Below are positions 1 through 12,249 of a stretch of 64,000 bases of DNA, in pieces. The position numbers were made by a program, and so were the translations under genes. The notes beneath the pieces were generated by a model. That model was not told the origin of the DNA and did no database searches. It was given only the letters and a program-made list of their open reading frames with translations. The DNA comes from Hemibagrus wyckioides. Lineage: Eukaryota > Chordata > Actinopteri > Siluriformes > Bagridae. Position 1 is the first letter of the stretch; the number at the start of each line of letters is the position of its first letter. Location of the stretch: the NCBI RefSeq assembly GCF_019097595.1, contig NC_080711.1, positions 17,558,928 to 17,622,927 on the forward strand, written 5' to 3'.

Positions 1-2720
1 ATTCATCTGATAATGATTTACAGTAATGAGACAGCTATTGATTTTCTCTTTGTGTTATTGATTGAGCTTGCAGTGAGGACCATATTGTATGAGATATTGA
101 TGGTTAAGGTGAAAGGGTCAGTGGGGCCAGACAGAGCCCTTGACCTTGGGTTCCTGCCCTTTGTCCTGCGTCTGGATCCAAGGTTAGGCATAAATCACTG
201 CCATTACATTGTCTGGCCAATAGCACAGGCCCCAGTAATGAAAAATATAAATGCTGCCACAATTTCACACATAAACACATACAGGTACATTTAAAACATA
301 TGGCATGTATTTGTGTGTGTGTGTGTGTGTGTGTGAGTGTGTAAGCCTGTATGAAAACTCCCACTCCTATGGTTTTGCAGGATTTGTGTTTTTCATCTAA
401 GAAATGCTTTCCTTTTCTAATAAGCACAAACCCACACAACATGGTGAGAAGTAACAAGACACATCAGTATCCTCATCCTCAATCATGACCTACAGAAGAA
501 CCTGCTGAGATCGGCAAAGCCCCAACAGAGAGACGTGTTTGAAGCTCATCATTCCAGTCTCAACCTTTTACTTACTGCTGCTCTGAGTATTTGGCCGACA
601 GACATTCTGCTGGTTGACGTGACACACATTAACAGAACATTGCTGCATTTATATAGAACATAAATAAGTCTTTGCACCTTTACTCACTAATCTGATCCAA
701 ACTCATGGTCCACACTACAAGGTGGATATGTATTCAGTTCAAATTAATTTACTTATTTAGCAGCTTTACATGCTATAAATCCACATCATTTTAATGGCAA
801 TCTTTATGGTATCCATGCAGGGCCACCCTTAGAAATGGTGAGTGACTCTTAGGGAGAGTATTTTGATGAGTAAAAGGCAATAATACACCCAGGATATAAC
901 TACAGCAGGACACCATGCAGACACATCTGTACATGTTGTTTCACACCTAGGGGTAATATAGAGTAGTCAGTTCAGCTGTATGTTTTGGGAGGTTGGAGGA
1001 ATCCAGACAACACCCATATACTGTAGAGATCATGTGAACCTCTAAACCTGATTCTCCAGATTGAACCAAGAACATTGGAGATGTAAGGTAAGATGCTACC
1101 TCATTAACATACCATATATGTAGCATAAAGTAAAGTCAGAGTAGGTATACATGGGCAGCAGACAACTGAACAAATGGACAAAACAAAGCAAGACTAGAAT
1201 CAGAAAGCAGATAAACAATCTTGAAGGCTTGGTATGTCAGGAGACAAAACTACACTGAATAATACATGACACTGACTGAGAGTTTCTATGTGCTTGATAA
1301 AATGTGTAGGTGATTGAGTCCAGGTGTGCATGATCAGTAATCTGGTGATCTTAAGTGTGTGTGTCAGGAGTTGGAGTCCTTGGCAGCTATGTTTGTATTC
1401 CTCAGTGTCTCTTGAGAGTTGGACGCCAATTCCTACACTGATGTGACAATCTGTATATTGTACATTTAAACATTAGGCATGATGTCCTGTAAGTGTTTAC
1501 AGCAAGACAATGTCCCTGATTGTTTTGCTACACATTTCTCAAAAAGTTAAAGAGCTGAATGAATGAAGTAAATAAATGCTGGATTCCGTCAACAGACCAG
1601 TCATAATTGAGTTATCCAGAAAAAAGAAAATTCAAACATTTCAGCTACATCATATTTAATCATCAGTGATCACTTAAGCAAAGTCAGACAGCCAAATTAC
1701 AGAGCTGTTCTTGCTTAGAAAAACCTTATATGGCCGCCATTCCAGACAATAGTAACAAGCCAGACAGCACTCCAACTGCTTCACAGTGATTGCCTGAGAG
1801 AGAATAGCTTGGTGAATGTGTGATCTAGCTGTGCTTTTATGTGTCAGTTTTATACCCAAGCAGGCACTTGAAGAAGTGCCACTATTTTCATTTTCTACAT
1901 CGCATAAATAAATGATATGTGTGCTGGTCTGGGAAAACCATCACAATCAGATGTTGCTGTGGCAAACAGCCCAAAAAGATTAAAATACAGTTTAGAGATT
2001 CTTCTATTTTAAGAAACTGTAAACATATTTGTCCAGTAACTTACATATAGCAGTCTGCATAAAGATGTCTAAACCTTTTCTAGTCAAATATGATTTCCTC
2101 ACACAATGAATGTTGAAGGTTTCATCAGTTTGTTGCTGCAGTATGCACCTTTGCAATATGGACCTAACCCTACCAAAATGAACCTTGCCGTGAGTGAAAT
2201 ATATTTCAGTTCAGGAAAATTTGTAGTTTTCAATGAGTCACTGCTGGGTTAACAAATGGAGAACGATTAGGACAAATGGTGCATGTGCAAATGTATTTCT
2301 ACATGAAGAACTAACAAGGTAGATGTGTCTAATAAAGTGAGCTGGAAAGTAGTGTAAAGTGTTTAAATACCTCAACATTGCTAGTTTGCTATGCCTTCAA
2401 CTATGTGGTTTCGAGAGTGACCATGGAACTGAATCTTGAGATCTTGGGCTGGAGTTCTGGGAAGCACCTTTGCAGTAGACAAACAAACCCCCTACTGAAG
2501 AATCTTCAGTATTAGTCACTGAACTGTAAGATGGTGAGGAAGTGGGTGAGAAGGACACAACATTACAAGGACCAAAAGTTTTAGTAAGTTATCTAGCTTA
2601 GGACACTGTTTTTTTTTTTAATCAATATGCAGCACTCATTAAATATCCCTAAATGGCTGGCCCCTGATAAGGAAGAGCAAACTTGGCTATTGCTTTTTCA
2701 CTCTCAGTGCTATTTTTGCT
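1..2720. other. Intergenic DNA, no gene seen
   Basis: AT-rich unique-looking sequence with no ORF that resembles a protein; every open frame here is short and without codon structure. It holds one (TG)n tract near 311-340 and short homopolymers. No promoter, exon or structured RNA could be supported. Confidence 0.6.
308..343. repeat. (TG)n microsatellite
   Basis: A dinucleotide tract of about 12 TG units followed by an interrupted GAGTGTG stretch. It is likely to vary in length between individuals, as is usual for fish (CA)n loci. Confidence 0.9.
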
Positions 2721-2730
2721 GGCTCAATCT

Positions 2731-3060
2731 TTATCCGAATGTTTGTGGACACCTGACCATCACAGCCATATGTGCTTTTTGAACATCCCACCCCCAGATA
2801 TAACCCCACTTCATGTTATAATCACAACTACAAGAGCATTAGTGAGGTCAGGCGCTGATGTTAGGTGAGGAGGCCTGGGGTAAAGTCGGCTTTCCAGTTC
2901 ATCCCATTTGTGTATTCAGTGAGATTGAGGTCAGGGCACTATACAGACGGACACTTGGATTTTTCTACTTCAACTTGGTAAACCCTATTATCACAGAGCT
3001 CGCTTTGTGCACAGGGACACTGGAATAGGTTTGCCCCACTTAGTTCCAGAAACCACATCA
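2731..3060 (-). mobile_element. Tc1-like transposon remnant, family A (antisense)
   Basis: The stretch opens with a terminal repeat reading GTTTGTGGACACCTGACCAT and continues as the antisense of a Tc1-type transposase 3' half. Direct reading shows the same phrases as the copies at 6286-6562 and 36297-36622: the TIR, then antisense of the block that in the sense copy codes for the DNAPVHK-like catalytic region. Internal sequence is deleted and no frame is intact. The family name is not known to me; assignment to Tc1/mariner rests on the transposase phrases. Confidence 0.75.
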
Positions 3061-3289
3061 ATGTCTCGGTTTCCATTTTCCATTTCCAACCGTAAGAGGT
3101 TGAAGACAATGGATACACAGGAAGTTAGGTTCACTGAAGTGTATTCATTTGGAAACATGACACATTTTATTTAGAGCTGTGAAAGAGATAAAGTCTTACA
3201 GATTCATGATCAAAAAAGAACACATTTAAGTGGTTTTCGTGTGCCTACTACCTTGGAGTAGAAGAAAAGATTAATGTAATTCAAGCCTC

Positions 3290-3640
3290 AAACCTATCGC
3301 TGTGCAGCCTTGGTGGAGCTGTCAGAAAACATAGTTACAGATCAAATACTGAGAGCTATGTCACTGTACTCTCCTGCGTTTCATCTGCACACTGTTATTT
3401 GTTCAGCCTGTCTCCTGAAGGCCTGCAGTTTCATTGGACTAATTGGATTATGTGCCACAGGAGTGCACCTCCAGATGCTGCTCAAACAGAGCTAATAAAA
3501 TGTGCGCTGGAATTAGCCCTATCATTTTCACAGCAAGATTAAAAGAGATTATGTTGGAATTAAATGAGCGCAGTCCCACCAGAATGTTCATAAAGACTGT
3601 CACCTTTTGCATGAAACTGCGGTGTCATTAGTTACTGTTC
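3290..3640. other. High-complexity non-coding block with a homeodomain-type motif
   Basis: Unlike its surroundings this stretch has no low-complexity tracts and no recognisable transposon. It contains TAATTGGATTA at 3440-3450, which fits the dimeric paired-class homeodomain (P3-type) site. Two overlapping ORFs of about 60 codons cross it but resemble nothing I know. It is a candidate conserved enhancer only; conservation was not tested. Confidence 0.25.
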
Positions 3641-3854
3641 ACTGCAGCTATGTAGTCAGTAATGATACGGACAATGATGTGCATGAAAGCAGTGTAAAAA
3701 AAAAAAAAACAATAAAGTAAGTAAAGCAAATTTGGGTGATAATTCGTAAAATGTGTGATTTTATTAAAATAAAAAAAGGCATCATCTTTAGTATTATAGT
3801 ATGAACAGTGAAAAAATTGTCAAATATTTATCAAATTTATTTCCCACAAAGTAA

Positions 3855-3920
3855 ATGCATTCTTGAATCTGATTGGTCAGAAGGTCTGCATTATAACAGT
3901 TCTGGCTATAACAAATGACA
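3855..3920 (+). repeat. Short dispersed repeat end (CTGATTGGTCAGAAGG type)
   Basis: The phrase CTGATTGGTCAGAAGG followed by a TTATAACAG tail recurs in diverged form near 27701-27750 and in reverse orientation near 45205-45280 and 47485-47530. This looks like the end of a small non-autonomous DNA element shared by several sites. The class is unknown. Confidence 0.5.
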
Positions 3921-4115
3921 GGTTTATATTTCTTGTAATTGTGTCATAACAAAGACGCTGAGACGTAAAGAAGGTGCAGGTTAGTGACTTTTAATAGCAA
4001 ATCAGACAACATCTCCAAAATATAATGCAAATTCAAAAGTAAATAAACAGGTAGTCAGACGATCAGCAAACAAGGTAAAGATAAGGCAGAGTAAAAAACA
4101 GTAAGCAAACAAAAA

Positions 4116-4371
4116 CCATCCATCCATTCTCTACACCACTTATCCTACTGGGTTGTGAGGAACCTGGGGTCTATCCCAGGAGACTCGGAGGACAAGGCAG
4201 GGTACACCCTAGACAGAATGCAGTCTATCACAGGTCACAATCACACACACAATTACACCCCATTCATCTCTAATGACAATTTAGAGATGCAAATCAGCCT
4301 ACAACACATGGGAAAGAAACCCAGAGTACTCAGAGGAAACCCTTGAGGCATGGGGAGAACATGCAAACTAA
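4116..4371 (+). repeat. Fish interspersed repeat, family B
   Basis: It begins CCATCCATTCTCTACACCAC, continues with the phrases CCTGGGGTCTATCCCAGGAG and GACAAGGCAGGGTACACCCT, and ends GGGGAGAACATGCAAACT. This is a very common anonymous repeat of teleost genomes. Other copies or fragments are at 13493-13590 (same strand) and at about 14300-14475, 24735-24995 and 28370-28570 (reverse). Its class is not assigned here. Confidence 0.8.
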
Positions 4372-4488
4372 TTTAATATAAACAAAAGTCTTGTAAACAT
4401 CAGGACACAGAGGAAACTGTGCATATGCTTTGTGAAGTGGTTGTGACTTTGAGAGTCTTATAAACAGGTATGAGTCATAGACTATATG

Positions 4489-4489
4489 A

Positions 4490-4524
<35 letters not shown>

Positions 4525-4532
4525 TGTGTGTG
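4489..4532. repeat. (TG)n microsatellite
   Basis: About 20 TG units with one TATG interruption. Confidence 0.9.
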
Positions 4533-5408
4533 ATTGGAGACAGGTGGGTGTAATCAAAAGCGAATGTGTAAGTAAGTGTACACTATGGTAAGTGAAGTCC
4601 GATGCAGCCATGTTTCTAGGATGGGAAATGATGGTCGAGGTTTGGGTAGACTCAGTCTCAGTCTCAGACATCTTAGCCACTTAACATTGGCTAAACAGCT
4701 GATGAATATGAGACACTAAATTGGAAACACTTCAGGAGTTTCGCAGTCTTCATATGATTCTACAGTTCTATTTTTCTAACAGTTCTCCTGGAAACCTAGC
4801 CGTCGTGATTCTTTTCTTCCCTCAGTGTCAAGTAAACATCATTTGATTGTAGTATCAGTCTGCATGTAGGAGGTGTTTAGCATAATCCTGTCAGCAGCAG
4901 GTCATCAGTAGCACTACGAAAGCAGAGAGAGAGGGCCCAAGCTAATTCAGTCCCATTGCTCTGTATATGAGTGAGATTTAATTACACATTTACTCAGCCT
5001 CTGCCTCAGGAGCCGGACAGCATGCGTACACAAACACAGACACAACAAGGAGTGAAATAGTCATATACTTAATAAATCTGATCGAAAAGCTTACAGAGCT
5101 AGTAATTGTTCAGTGTGTTGCTGTGCCTTGATACACACAAAAATTCACATTGTTGCTGCGCCAACCAGTGAATACAAATATTCTAGCCTTCACAATGACT
5201 AAAAAGAAACTTGCTCTTAGAAATTGAGGGCTAGTCCATTTATGCTTCCCCATTTATGCTTGACCTTTTTGTCAGCGTGCCCTCCTCAGCTCTCCTTGAC
5301 CTTTGAGCCGTCTGTGGCAGAGCTGCAGTGGGATTTGATTGTGACTGCAGCTCTCACACTCCTGCTGCATGATTTATTCACCAGCTAATCTCTGTCTCCA
5401 ACCCCCCA

Positions 5409-5510
5409 TACACACACACACACACACACACACAGAGTGCATTGCTCACAATCCCCTGGGGTGAACACACGCACCACACCACACACACCCATCCACACAC
5501 ACATACACAG

Positions 5511-5584
<74 letters not shown>
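5409..5584. repeat. Compound (CA)n / (TA)n microsatellite
   Basis: A (CA)n run at 5411-5434 and a second interrupted CA-rich stretch from 5478 lead into about 26 AT units at 5533-5584. Open frames on both strands here translate as pure repeat (TH, IY, CV runs) and are not genes. The AT run may extrude as a cruciform and is a likely assembly and replication trouble spot. Confidence 0.95.
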
Positions 5585-5587
<3 letters not shown>

Positions 5588-6285
5588 GTGCTAAACACAC
5601 TGAATCTTTCCTCTTCCTCCTCCTCCTCCTCTCTGGGCAGCAAAACACAGATCATGTCACTGTTTCTCTCAGCTCTGGTTGTTTGCATTTCATTAGCTGT
5701 AGTGGAGATGCAAGCAGAACGTACTTACATGCACACACAAGCACATGCATTTAAACCAAGCCAAACAAACACACTTCCCTGCACACACACAGTGTCACAA
5801 ATGATCACACATGTTTGAATCTCATTAGTGTATATTGTATTTTGCACAAAAGCAAACACACCAACAAGGGTGTCTCTTCCTCGTAGGACCACGTCTTCAC
5901 TCTTCTTGAGAAAAATATATTTCATACATTTAGGCTGTTTTGTAAGTGCTGATAAATCAGTGTGTATTTTTAGATTTGTTTAAGGATCTACCCGTTCTTA
6001 AGATGTACAACTTGCACTAAAATCACCGTTTGTGGAACTGAAAGCATGCAGCATAGAAGCTCATGTCCATCATCATAGCTCTCTGTTGTTGTAGCTCACT
6101 GAGCTGCTGTCTTTGGATGGAGGATGTTATGTCTACAGCACTGTCTGAGAGATTTTTCCAAACTGATAATAATAACCCTGGAGTTGAACCATCTATGAAA
6201 CACCTAACACATCTATTTTTTTTAGCAAACTAATCTGCTGGGCAGTGCTTCTCTTTATCTTCAAAGTTGATCTTTAAGAAATTGT

Positions 6286-6562
6286 AAGCGTGGCTGGGAG
6301 GATTTGTGTTCATTCAGCCCAAAGAGCATTAGTAAGATCAGACCATCTGCACTGATGGTGCGGTCAGTTCATCCCTAAGGTGTTCAGTGGGGTTGAGTCA
6401 GAGTCAGGGCTCTGTGCAGGACACTCCATAGACTCCATAGACCTTTATACAGTATATATATTTTATATGCTAAGAAAATAGCAAAGACATTTTTCCTAAT
6501 TGTGTGCTTCCAGCTGCTGGGTCTGAGGGTCAGGTGTCCACAAACTTTTGGCCAGATAGTGT
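6286..6562 (-). mobile_element. Tc1-like remnant, family A, with terminal repeat
   Basis: From about 6286 the sequence is antisense transposase (phrases AAGAGCATTAGTAAGATCAG and TTCAGTGGGGTTGAG) shared with the copy at 2731-3060. It then jumps to an inverted terminal end, GGTCAGGTGTCCACAAACTT, at about 6530-6549. A further similar end (GTCCACATACTTTTGGCCAT) lies at about 6663-6682. The copy is internally deleted and rearranged. Confidence 0.7.
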
Positions 6563-7352
6563 ATCATGCTAGCTAACATTTGTGAGATTAGAACTAAAAC
6601 TTTCCCAGATTTCTTGGTTTCTGGGATGTAGAACATGCGCACATGGTCATGATTGGTCAGCTGTCCACATACTTTTGGCCATGCTGTTTGTGTGTAATTC
6701 CAGTAACTTGTGCCATTGCAGCACATTTGTTAACAAACAAACGCTCTTCCTCAGTTCATAGGGTGACGTTTATTTTGTCTTAGGAGTCATTTGAGGTTTG
6801 TGTTAATTAGTCTCCATATAAACCTGAGCTCCGGTAGGTTTTCATGGATAAACTGGGTTTTCATGGATACCACACTACTTGTGGAAAAACTCCACACATT
6901 TGTTCAGATCCAGCTTGAAGCACAAAGTTAAAGACTTTCTTGTAAAAACAAAAACGCTGTAGAAGCTCAGGTCTGTCATTCCTACACGCTGTTCCAGCAT
7001 TAGCCATGTGACAAGTTGTGACCACGCTGTTAATAAGTATGCGAACTGACACACACTCACACACCCACGCAGTCCTCATCAGACAGAAAATAGTTTGAGA
7101 CTCTAATAGCTTTTAGTTCTAATTAAATTGTCAATAGGGTGTATATATTTCCGACATTGATATATATTTGTTTAATGACAGTTCTTTATCGTATATCTAT
7201 ATAACTATCTTTATCGTATACCATTTTTTAAAGAAAACATGAGTGCGAAGGCAAAACAAATGTATTTTATTTCTCATAGGACTCAAGTTCACATATAACG
7301 CATAACAGAATGGCACAAATCATCAAACAAAACATGACAAAATGAGGAAATA

Positions 7353-8428
7353 ACCTCTGTTCAAAAGTTTGCATACCTTTAGTTCTTAATATCATGTATT
7401 GCCCCCTTTAGCATCAATGATGACATGCAGTCTTTTGTAATAATTGTGCATGAGGTCCTTATTTCTCTCAGGTGGTATAGCTGCCCATTCCATTCTTCAT
7501 GGCAAAATGCCTCCAGTTCCTGTAAATTATTTTGGTTGTCTTGCACAAACTGCATGTTTGAGATTTCCCCAAATTGGCTCAATGATATTGAGATCAGGAG
7601 ACTGTCACTCCTGAACCTTCACCTTTTTTTTGTTGTACCCATTGGAGGGTCAACTTGGCCTTGTGCTTTGGATTATTGTCATTCTGGAACGTTCAAGAGC
7701 GTCCCATGTGCAGCTTTCATGCTGTAGAATTCATATTGTCTGCCAGTATTTTCTGATAGCATGCTGCATTCATCTTGCCATCAATTTTGACTAACTTCCC
7801 TGTGCCACTGGAGCTCACGCAGCCCCCAAAACATAAGAGATCCACCACCATGCTTTACATTGGGGATGGTGTACATTTTACCATAGGCCTTGTTGACTTT
7901 TTGTGGCATAGGCGCAGTAACAGCTTTCTCCTAGCAACTTGACCATACAGGTCATTTGTGTTCAAGTACTTCCTTATTGTGCTCCACTACTTTTTTCAAG
8001 AGCAGTCTGTATTTCTCTCAAAGTTGTTTGTGGGTTTTTCTTTGCGTCCAGAACAATTCTTCTAGCAGTAGTGAGTATCTGACTGTGGCTTAGTATCAAC
8101 AGAACCTGTTATTTTCCACCTCTTTATCATAGTTTAAACAGTACTGACTCACATTTGTCAAATATTGAGATATCTTTTTATATCCTTTTCCTGCTTTATA
8201 AAGTTCAACTACCTTATTACGCAGGGCCATTGGCAGTTCATTTGTCTTCCGCATGGTACAGTGTCCAGCCAGGTCAGTGCATCACCTCATGAGCTGAGAA
8301 ACTCACTGACTATTTATACACGGTCACTAATTACAATTACAATGAATTACAGGTGTGGAAACTTCCCTTTAAACCTGTGTTTATAGTGTGGCCAAACATT
8401 CAAGGATATGAAAACTTTTGATCACAAC
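7353..8428 (-). mobile_element. Decayed Tc1-like transposon with a transposase pseudogene
   Basis: Imperfect terminal inverted repeats flank the element: TGTTCAAAAGTTTGCATACC at the left, and a right end whose complement reads TGATCAAAAGTTTTCATATC. Each end abuts a TA dinucleotide, the Tc1/mariner target. The minus strand reads as a broken transposase: an N-terminal helix-turn-helix piece starting near 8254 (MRKTNELPMALRNKVVELYK), the phrase GGGSLMFWG further on, and a C-terminal piece ending near 7379. Stops and frameshifts separate the pieces. About 1.08 kb is near the usual length of the family, so this is an almost full-length but dead copy. Confidence 0.85.
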
Positions 8429-8729
8429 TATATATATATATACAGTATATTATACTGTATGAAATATTTTTTAACTCAACATGCATAATAACTAAACCAT
8501 GACTTCTGTTGACCTTCATACATGCACATATATTTTTCATTTCCTACTTATTTAATGCATTTGAAATTTTTAAGTAATATTACATTCTTCTCACACCATG
8601 TGATTCCATGACCATGTGGCAGAAAAGGATGTCCTGCTTTAAAATGATGCTGGATGATGACTCTTACACCTTATTGGATGGTTCTTTGATACCTTTTGAC
8701 TATTCTGGTTGACTACATTTACATCATTT

Positions 8730-8900
8730 AAGGAAACATACATTTACAGCATATAGCAGACACCTTTATCCAGAGCGACTTCCATTTTCATCTCATTTTT
8801 ACAAAACTGAGCATTTGGGGGTTAGGAGCCTTTGCTCAGGAGCCCAGCAGTGACAGCTTGGTGGACCTGGGACTTACAACTCACAACCTTCCAACCTTCA
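8730..8900 (+). repeat. Fish interspersed repeat, family C
   Basis: The phrases CAGACACCTTTATCCAGAGC, GCTCAGGAGCCCAGCAGTGA and CAGCTTGGTGGACCTGGGAC mark a widespread teleost repeat that usually ends in a GAACC...AACCTTCC-like tail. Related phrases occur at 38455-38600 and 46980-47135. Confidence 0.7.
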
Positions 8901-8942
8901 CAACCTTATTGGTCACATACACAATACAACATGCAGTCAAAC

Positions 8943-8944
8943 AC

Positions 8945-8984
<40 letters not shown>
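8943..8984. repeat. (ATT)n microsatellite
   Basis: About 13 uninterrupted ATT units; the open frame across it translates as an isoleucine run and is not coding. Confidence 0.95.
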
Positions 8985-8985
<1 letters not shown>

Positions 8986-9519
8986 TAGTAAGGTATAAAA
9001 AAAGGTGGGTGGGATTAAAAAAAGAAAGGAAAATTAGCTGTGCAAAACAGAGTGATTAAAAAAGAAAAGGCAGCATATGAGAATAATAGTGATATGAATA
9101 GAGATTGACGGTTATAAGTCACTGTTATGAATAAAGTGAATGTGTGTAATTTTGTGTAGTTTTTAGTGTAATAATTCTATGCAAACAGTAAGTTGTGGGG
9201 GTTGTACAAAGAGTCTATGTTTTGTTTTGGATTTGTGATTAGTGTTCATAAATAATGCATATAAAAGCAACTATCAGACAGTGCAAAGGTGCTTGTTTAT
9301 GGTAGCCATGCATATTTGTTGGCTAGAAAGTATTAATGTTCAAAATTACAGTTTTAGGTCATCCAATAATGGCCTAAACTTAGGTAAAGCTTTAAATATT
9401 ACTATTACTTAAATATTCTTTACTTCTGGTATGGGGCAATGATATGACTGTGAAGTAGGTGAAGACTAGCATTAAGAAGTAATATAGTGAAAGAAAAATA
9501 TGGTTTCTGCACAAGCAGC

Positions 9520-10620
9520 AATCACACACACACACATTCATACATATATTCAAAGGTATAAACAAGTGTTTTGTATATACACATCACCTCTAACTGAGTC
9601 AACACAGCATAAAGAAGTCATATGCCTGTGTCTCCACCACTATCCACAACAAATCATTAGAAACCCTTTTATCACAGACAGAGCGGCATGTGAATGCTAT
9701 TCCATAATGCCTGTCCCTGTTATGGATGATCACACACACACACACACACACATTGACTTGATTACATTCAGCAATATTTAAACGCTGTCTGCTGTCTCCT
9801 TGTGTTTTTTGTTTTTAACCGGAATAAAAGGAGAGCAAATAAACGTTGCATACATACAGTATGTCAGCATTCACTGGTTGTATCTAGTGTAGAATAAAAA
9901 CCTCCAGCCAGTCATTTTTGGGGATAGGATTTTAAGAGAAAGGTCAAAAGCAACCACAGCTGAAGGGATTCTCTAATTTGGGTCTTGGTGATATTTGATG
10001 AGTGTGTAAATTTTACAATGGGATGAAGGACAGAGCATGTCTGAGTAGGTTGTTAAGGTGTGTGTGTGTGTGTGTATGTGTGTGTGTTCATAGATTTTTG
10101 CCTGTAAAATGTCTTCTCACAAAAAATAGTAGTAAGATGTCTGAGCATAAACATTACAGATTCTCCATCACATCTCCATGGGGATGGGAGTGTGTCTATT
10201 CTCCTCTCCTCGTACTGATGCCAATTCCTCTGAGACCCCAGTCTGAATTTCATTGCCTGCATTGATCTGTGGTCTGCACATGCACCAGGATCAATATTTG
10301 GATAGGAGAAGTGTGTGTCTGGCCAGCAGTGCCTTGTCTGAGATCCAGACCCGACCATGAAACCTCTGTTCAGTAACCAGGGGAGGATAATAGTGGCTGA
10401 AAGAGAACAAACATACACTTAATTGTGTGTGTGTGTGTGTGTGTGAAGGGAACATGTTAAGTCCCAGTATGCTCTGCCTGCTTTCAAAAGAATCATATTA
10501 TGAGGCAGCGTGTCATTTGCTCTCTTTGTCCTTGCCAATGCACTCCATTCCTCATCTCTCCTGCCTACTGGCTGGAACATTAACAGCACCTTCTCCTACA
10601 CACACACACACACACAGAGC
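9520..10620. repeat. Cluster of (CA)n/(TG)n microsatellites
   Basis: Separate tracts lie near 9524-9537, 9731-9752 (CA), 10058-10087 (TG), 10424-10445 (TG) and 10597-10617 (CA), with unrelated sequence between. The longer ORFs of this stretch (for example 10053-10418 minus and 10427-10819 plus) are built partly on these repeats and have no recognisable domain. Confidence 0.8.
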
Positions 10621-11169
10621 TCTACTCTCAGCTTCACCCAGGCTTCACCATATCTACATACTCAGTGTAATTGACATTTTCCATTTGGCGGCTTCTATAT
10701 CTCCTGCCCACCGTTGCTGTGGTAACAATCACTGGGTCTCAGCTGGCACATCGACGCTGCCCTGTAGGCTGTCTCGTCTCTCCTCCCTGCTAGCCTACCC
10801 TTTTAAAAGGACTATTTAATAAGGCAAATAATAAGACAGCCTTATTCAATAAGGCAGCTTTATTATGAATACGTATCTGATTACTGTTCGGTCAATATCG
10901 TGATGCTGATATAGTGAATTTATCTTTTACAGAGAGACACTTGACATAATAAGTGACATAAGAACTGGTGTTATATAGATGCCAGCAAAATGTGCAAAAT
11001 GTACTTCAGTAAAATTACAATAGTGAGTATTTCCACTTTGTTTCTATGTTTTAAGAATATTATCTTCAAATTTATAAAATGAAAGTTCATTTGAAAGAAA
11101 CTTCATATATACACACAAGATCCTGATTACACACAAGATTACCATTGTTTTAACCAACACTAAACATAC

Positions 11170-11350
11170 CCCTGTCAAAAAATCCTGAAGGATTCAAATA
11201 AGAAGTGTATAGGAAACGATTTTTTTTGGAACAATTTTTATAAGATTCCTGTAGAAACTGTCTTATAGGACATGACATAGTGTAGATATATCCTATAGGA
11301 GCCACTTCTACTCTTCTTTTAATAGGATTCCTTTGGCTTTTTATTCAGGA
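11170..11350. repeat. Possible MITE-like foldback
   Basis: The left arm contains TCCTGAAGGATTCAAATAAG and the right arm TTTTAATAGGATTCCTTTGG, roughly complementary around a centre near 11260; TCCTATAGGAG is a short palindrome inside. This pattern suits a small non-autonomous DNA element. The match is imperfect and the assignment tentative. Confidence 0.4.
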
Positions 11351-11579
11351 CTATATGCGAATTCACTCTGCTGTTTTTAAGAACATTTTTGAATTAGTTA
11401 AACTAAAGTTGCTTTTTAATTATAGTAAGTTTCATTATAAAACCTGGGGGAAAAATTGCATCATGTGCTGAAATTTGATTGTCAGCATAGTATATGTAAG
11501 CTATAAATCAAAGAAACAAACTGGTAAAAATATTCCATGAATTATTAACCATTAATAAACAATATAGTTTAGAAACCCT

Positions 11580-12240
11580 CCTCCAAACCGTGACACTTTC
11601 AGCATGTTATGTGGACAGAGGAGAACTAGTCTAAAGTTCACATCAGTGATGAGAGCAAATTTGATGGGAAACATGTTCAGATGGGAAACATGTTCAGCGT
11701 CAAATTGGGGAAAGACCCAAAGTGTAACACCTCAGTGAAAGGTGAAGAAAGAAGTGTCATGGTTTGGGGATATTTTCTGCAGCAGGAGTTGAATCTCTTT
11801 TACAGCTCCCTAGCAGGATAAATGCAAATGTTTATCAGAAGCTCCTTTTGAAACATACAGTTCCTTCCTGCAAGCATCTCCCAATAAGCAATTTTCATGC
11901 AAGACAGTGCCCCTGATTACACTGTAAAATGGGTTCCTTGAAGCTAAGAACTAGAGTCCTGATCTAAACCCAACTGAAAATCTCTGGAAGATCCTTGGTT
12001 ATCCAAAGTTATTGCTAAAAAAAAGTCTCAACAGTCACAACAGTTACTAAACTGTGAAAGAGACTGGAAGAAGAGTGGACCTAAACCACACCAGAGCAGA
12101 GAAATTAATGATGTCCTGCCGCAAGTCATTCAAAGCAAAGGCCTCTATATTACCAAATAATTTTTTGACCGCTGTAACTCCTGAAAATTTTAGTTGTAAT
12201 GTACTTTTTTTTAAAGCAGTGGTTGCTGTTCTCTAATTTT
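11580..12240 (+). mobile_element. Decayed transposase 3' half (Tc1/mariner-like)
   Basis: Read on the plus strand, the fragment contains SVMVWG followed by MQDSAPDYT (a decayed QDNAPxHT-type catalytic aspartate region). A degenerate relative of the SPDLNPIENLW motif then appears as SKPN*KSLED. Stops and frameshifts break it, and the 5' half and both terminal repeats were not found. An 18-bp unit, GATGGGAAACATGTTCAG, is duplicated in tandem at about 11663-11698. Confidence 0.7.
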
Positions 12241-12249
12241 GATCACCAT

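Noticed and set aside
5385..5754. Frames with HTHTHT, IYIYIY and VCVCVC runs
   Set aside because: Translations of the compound CA/TA microsatellite; no flanking coding signal.
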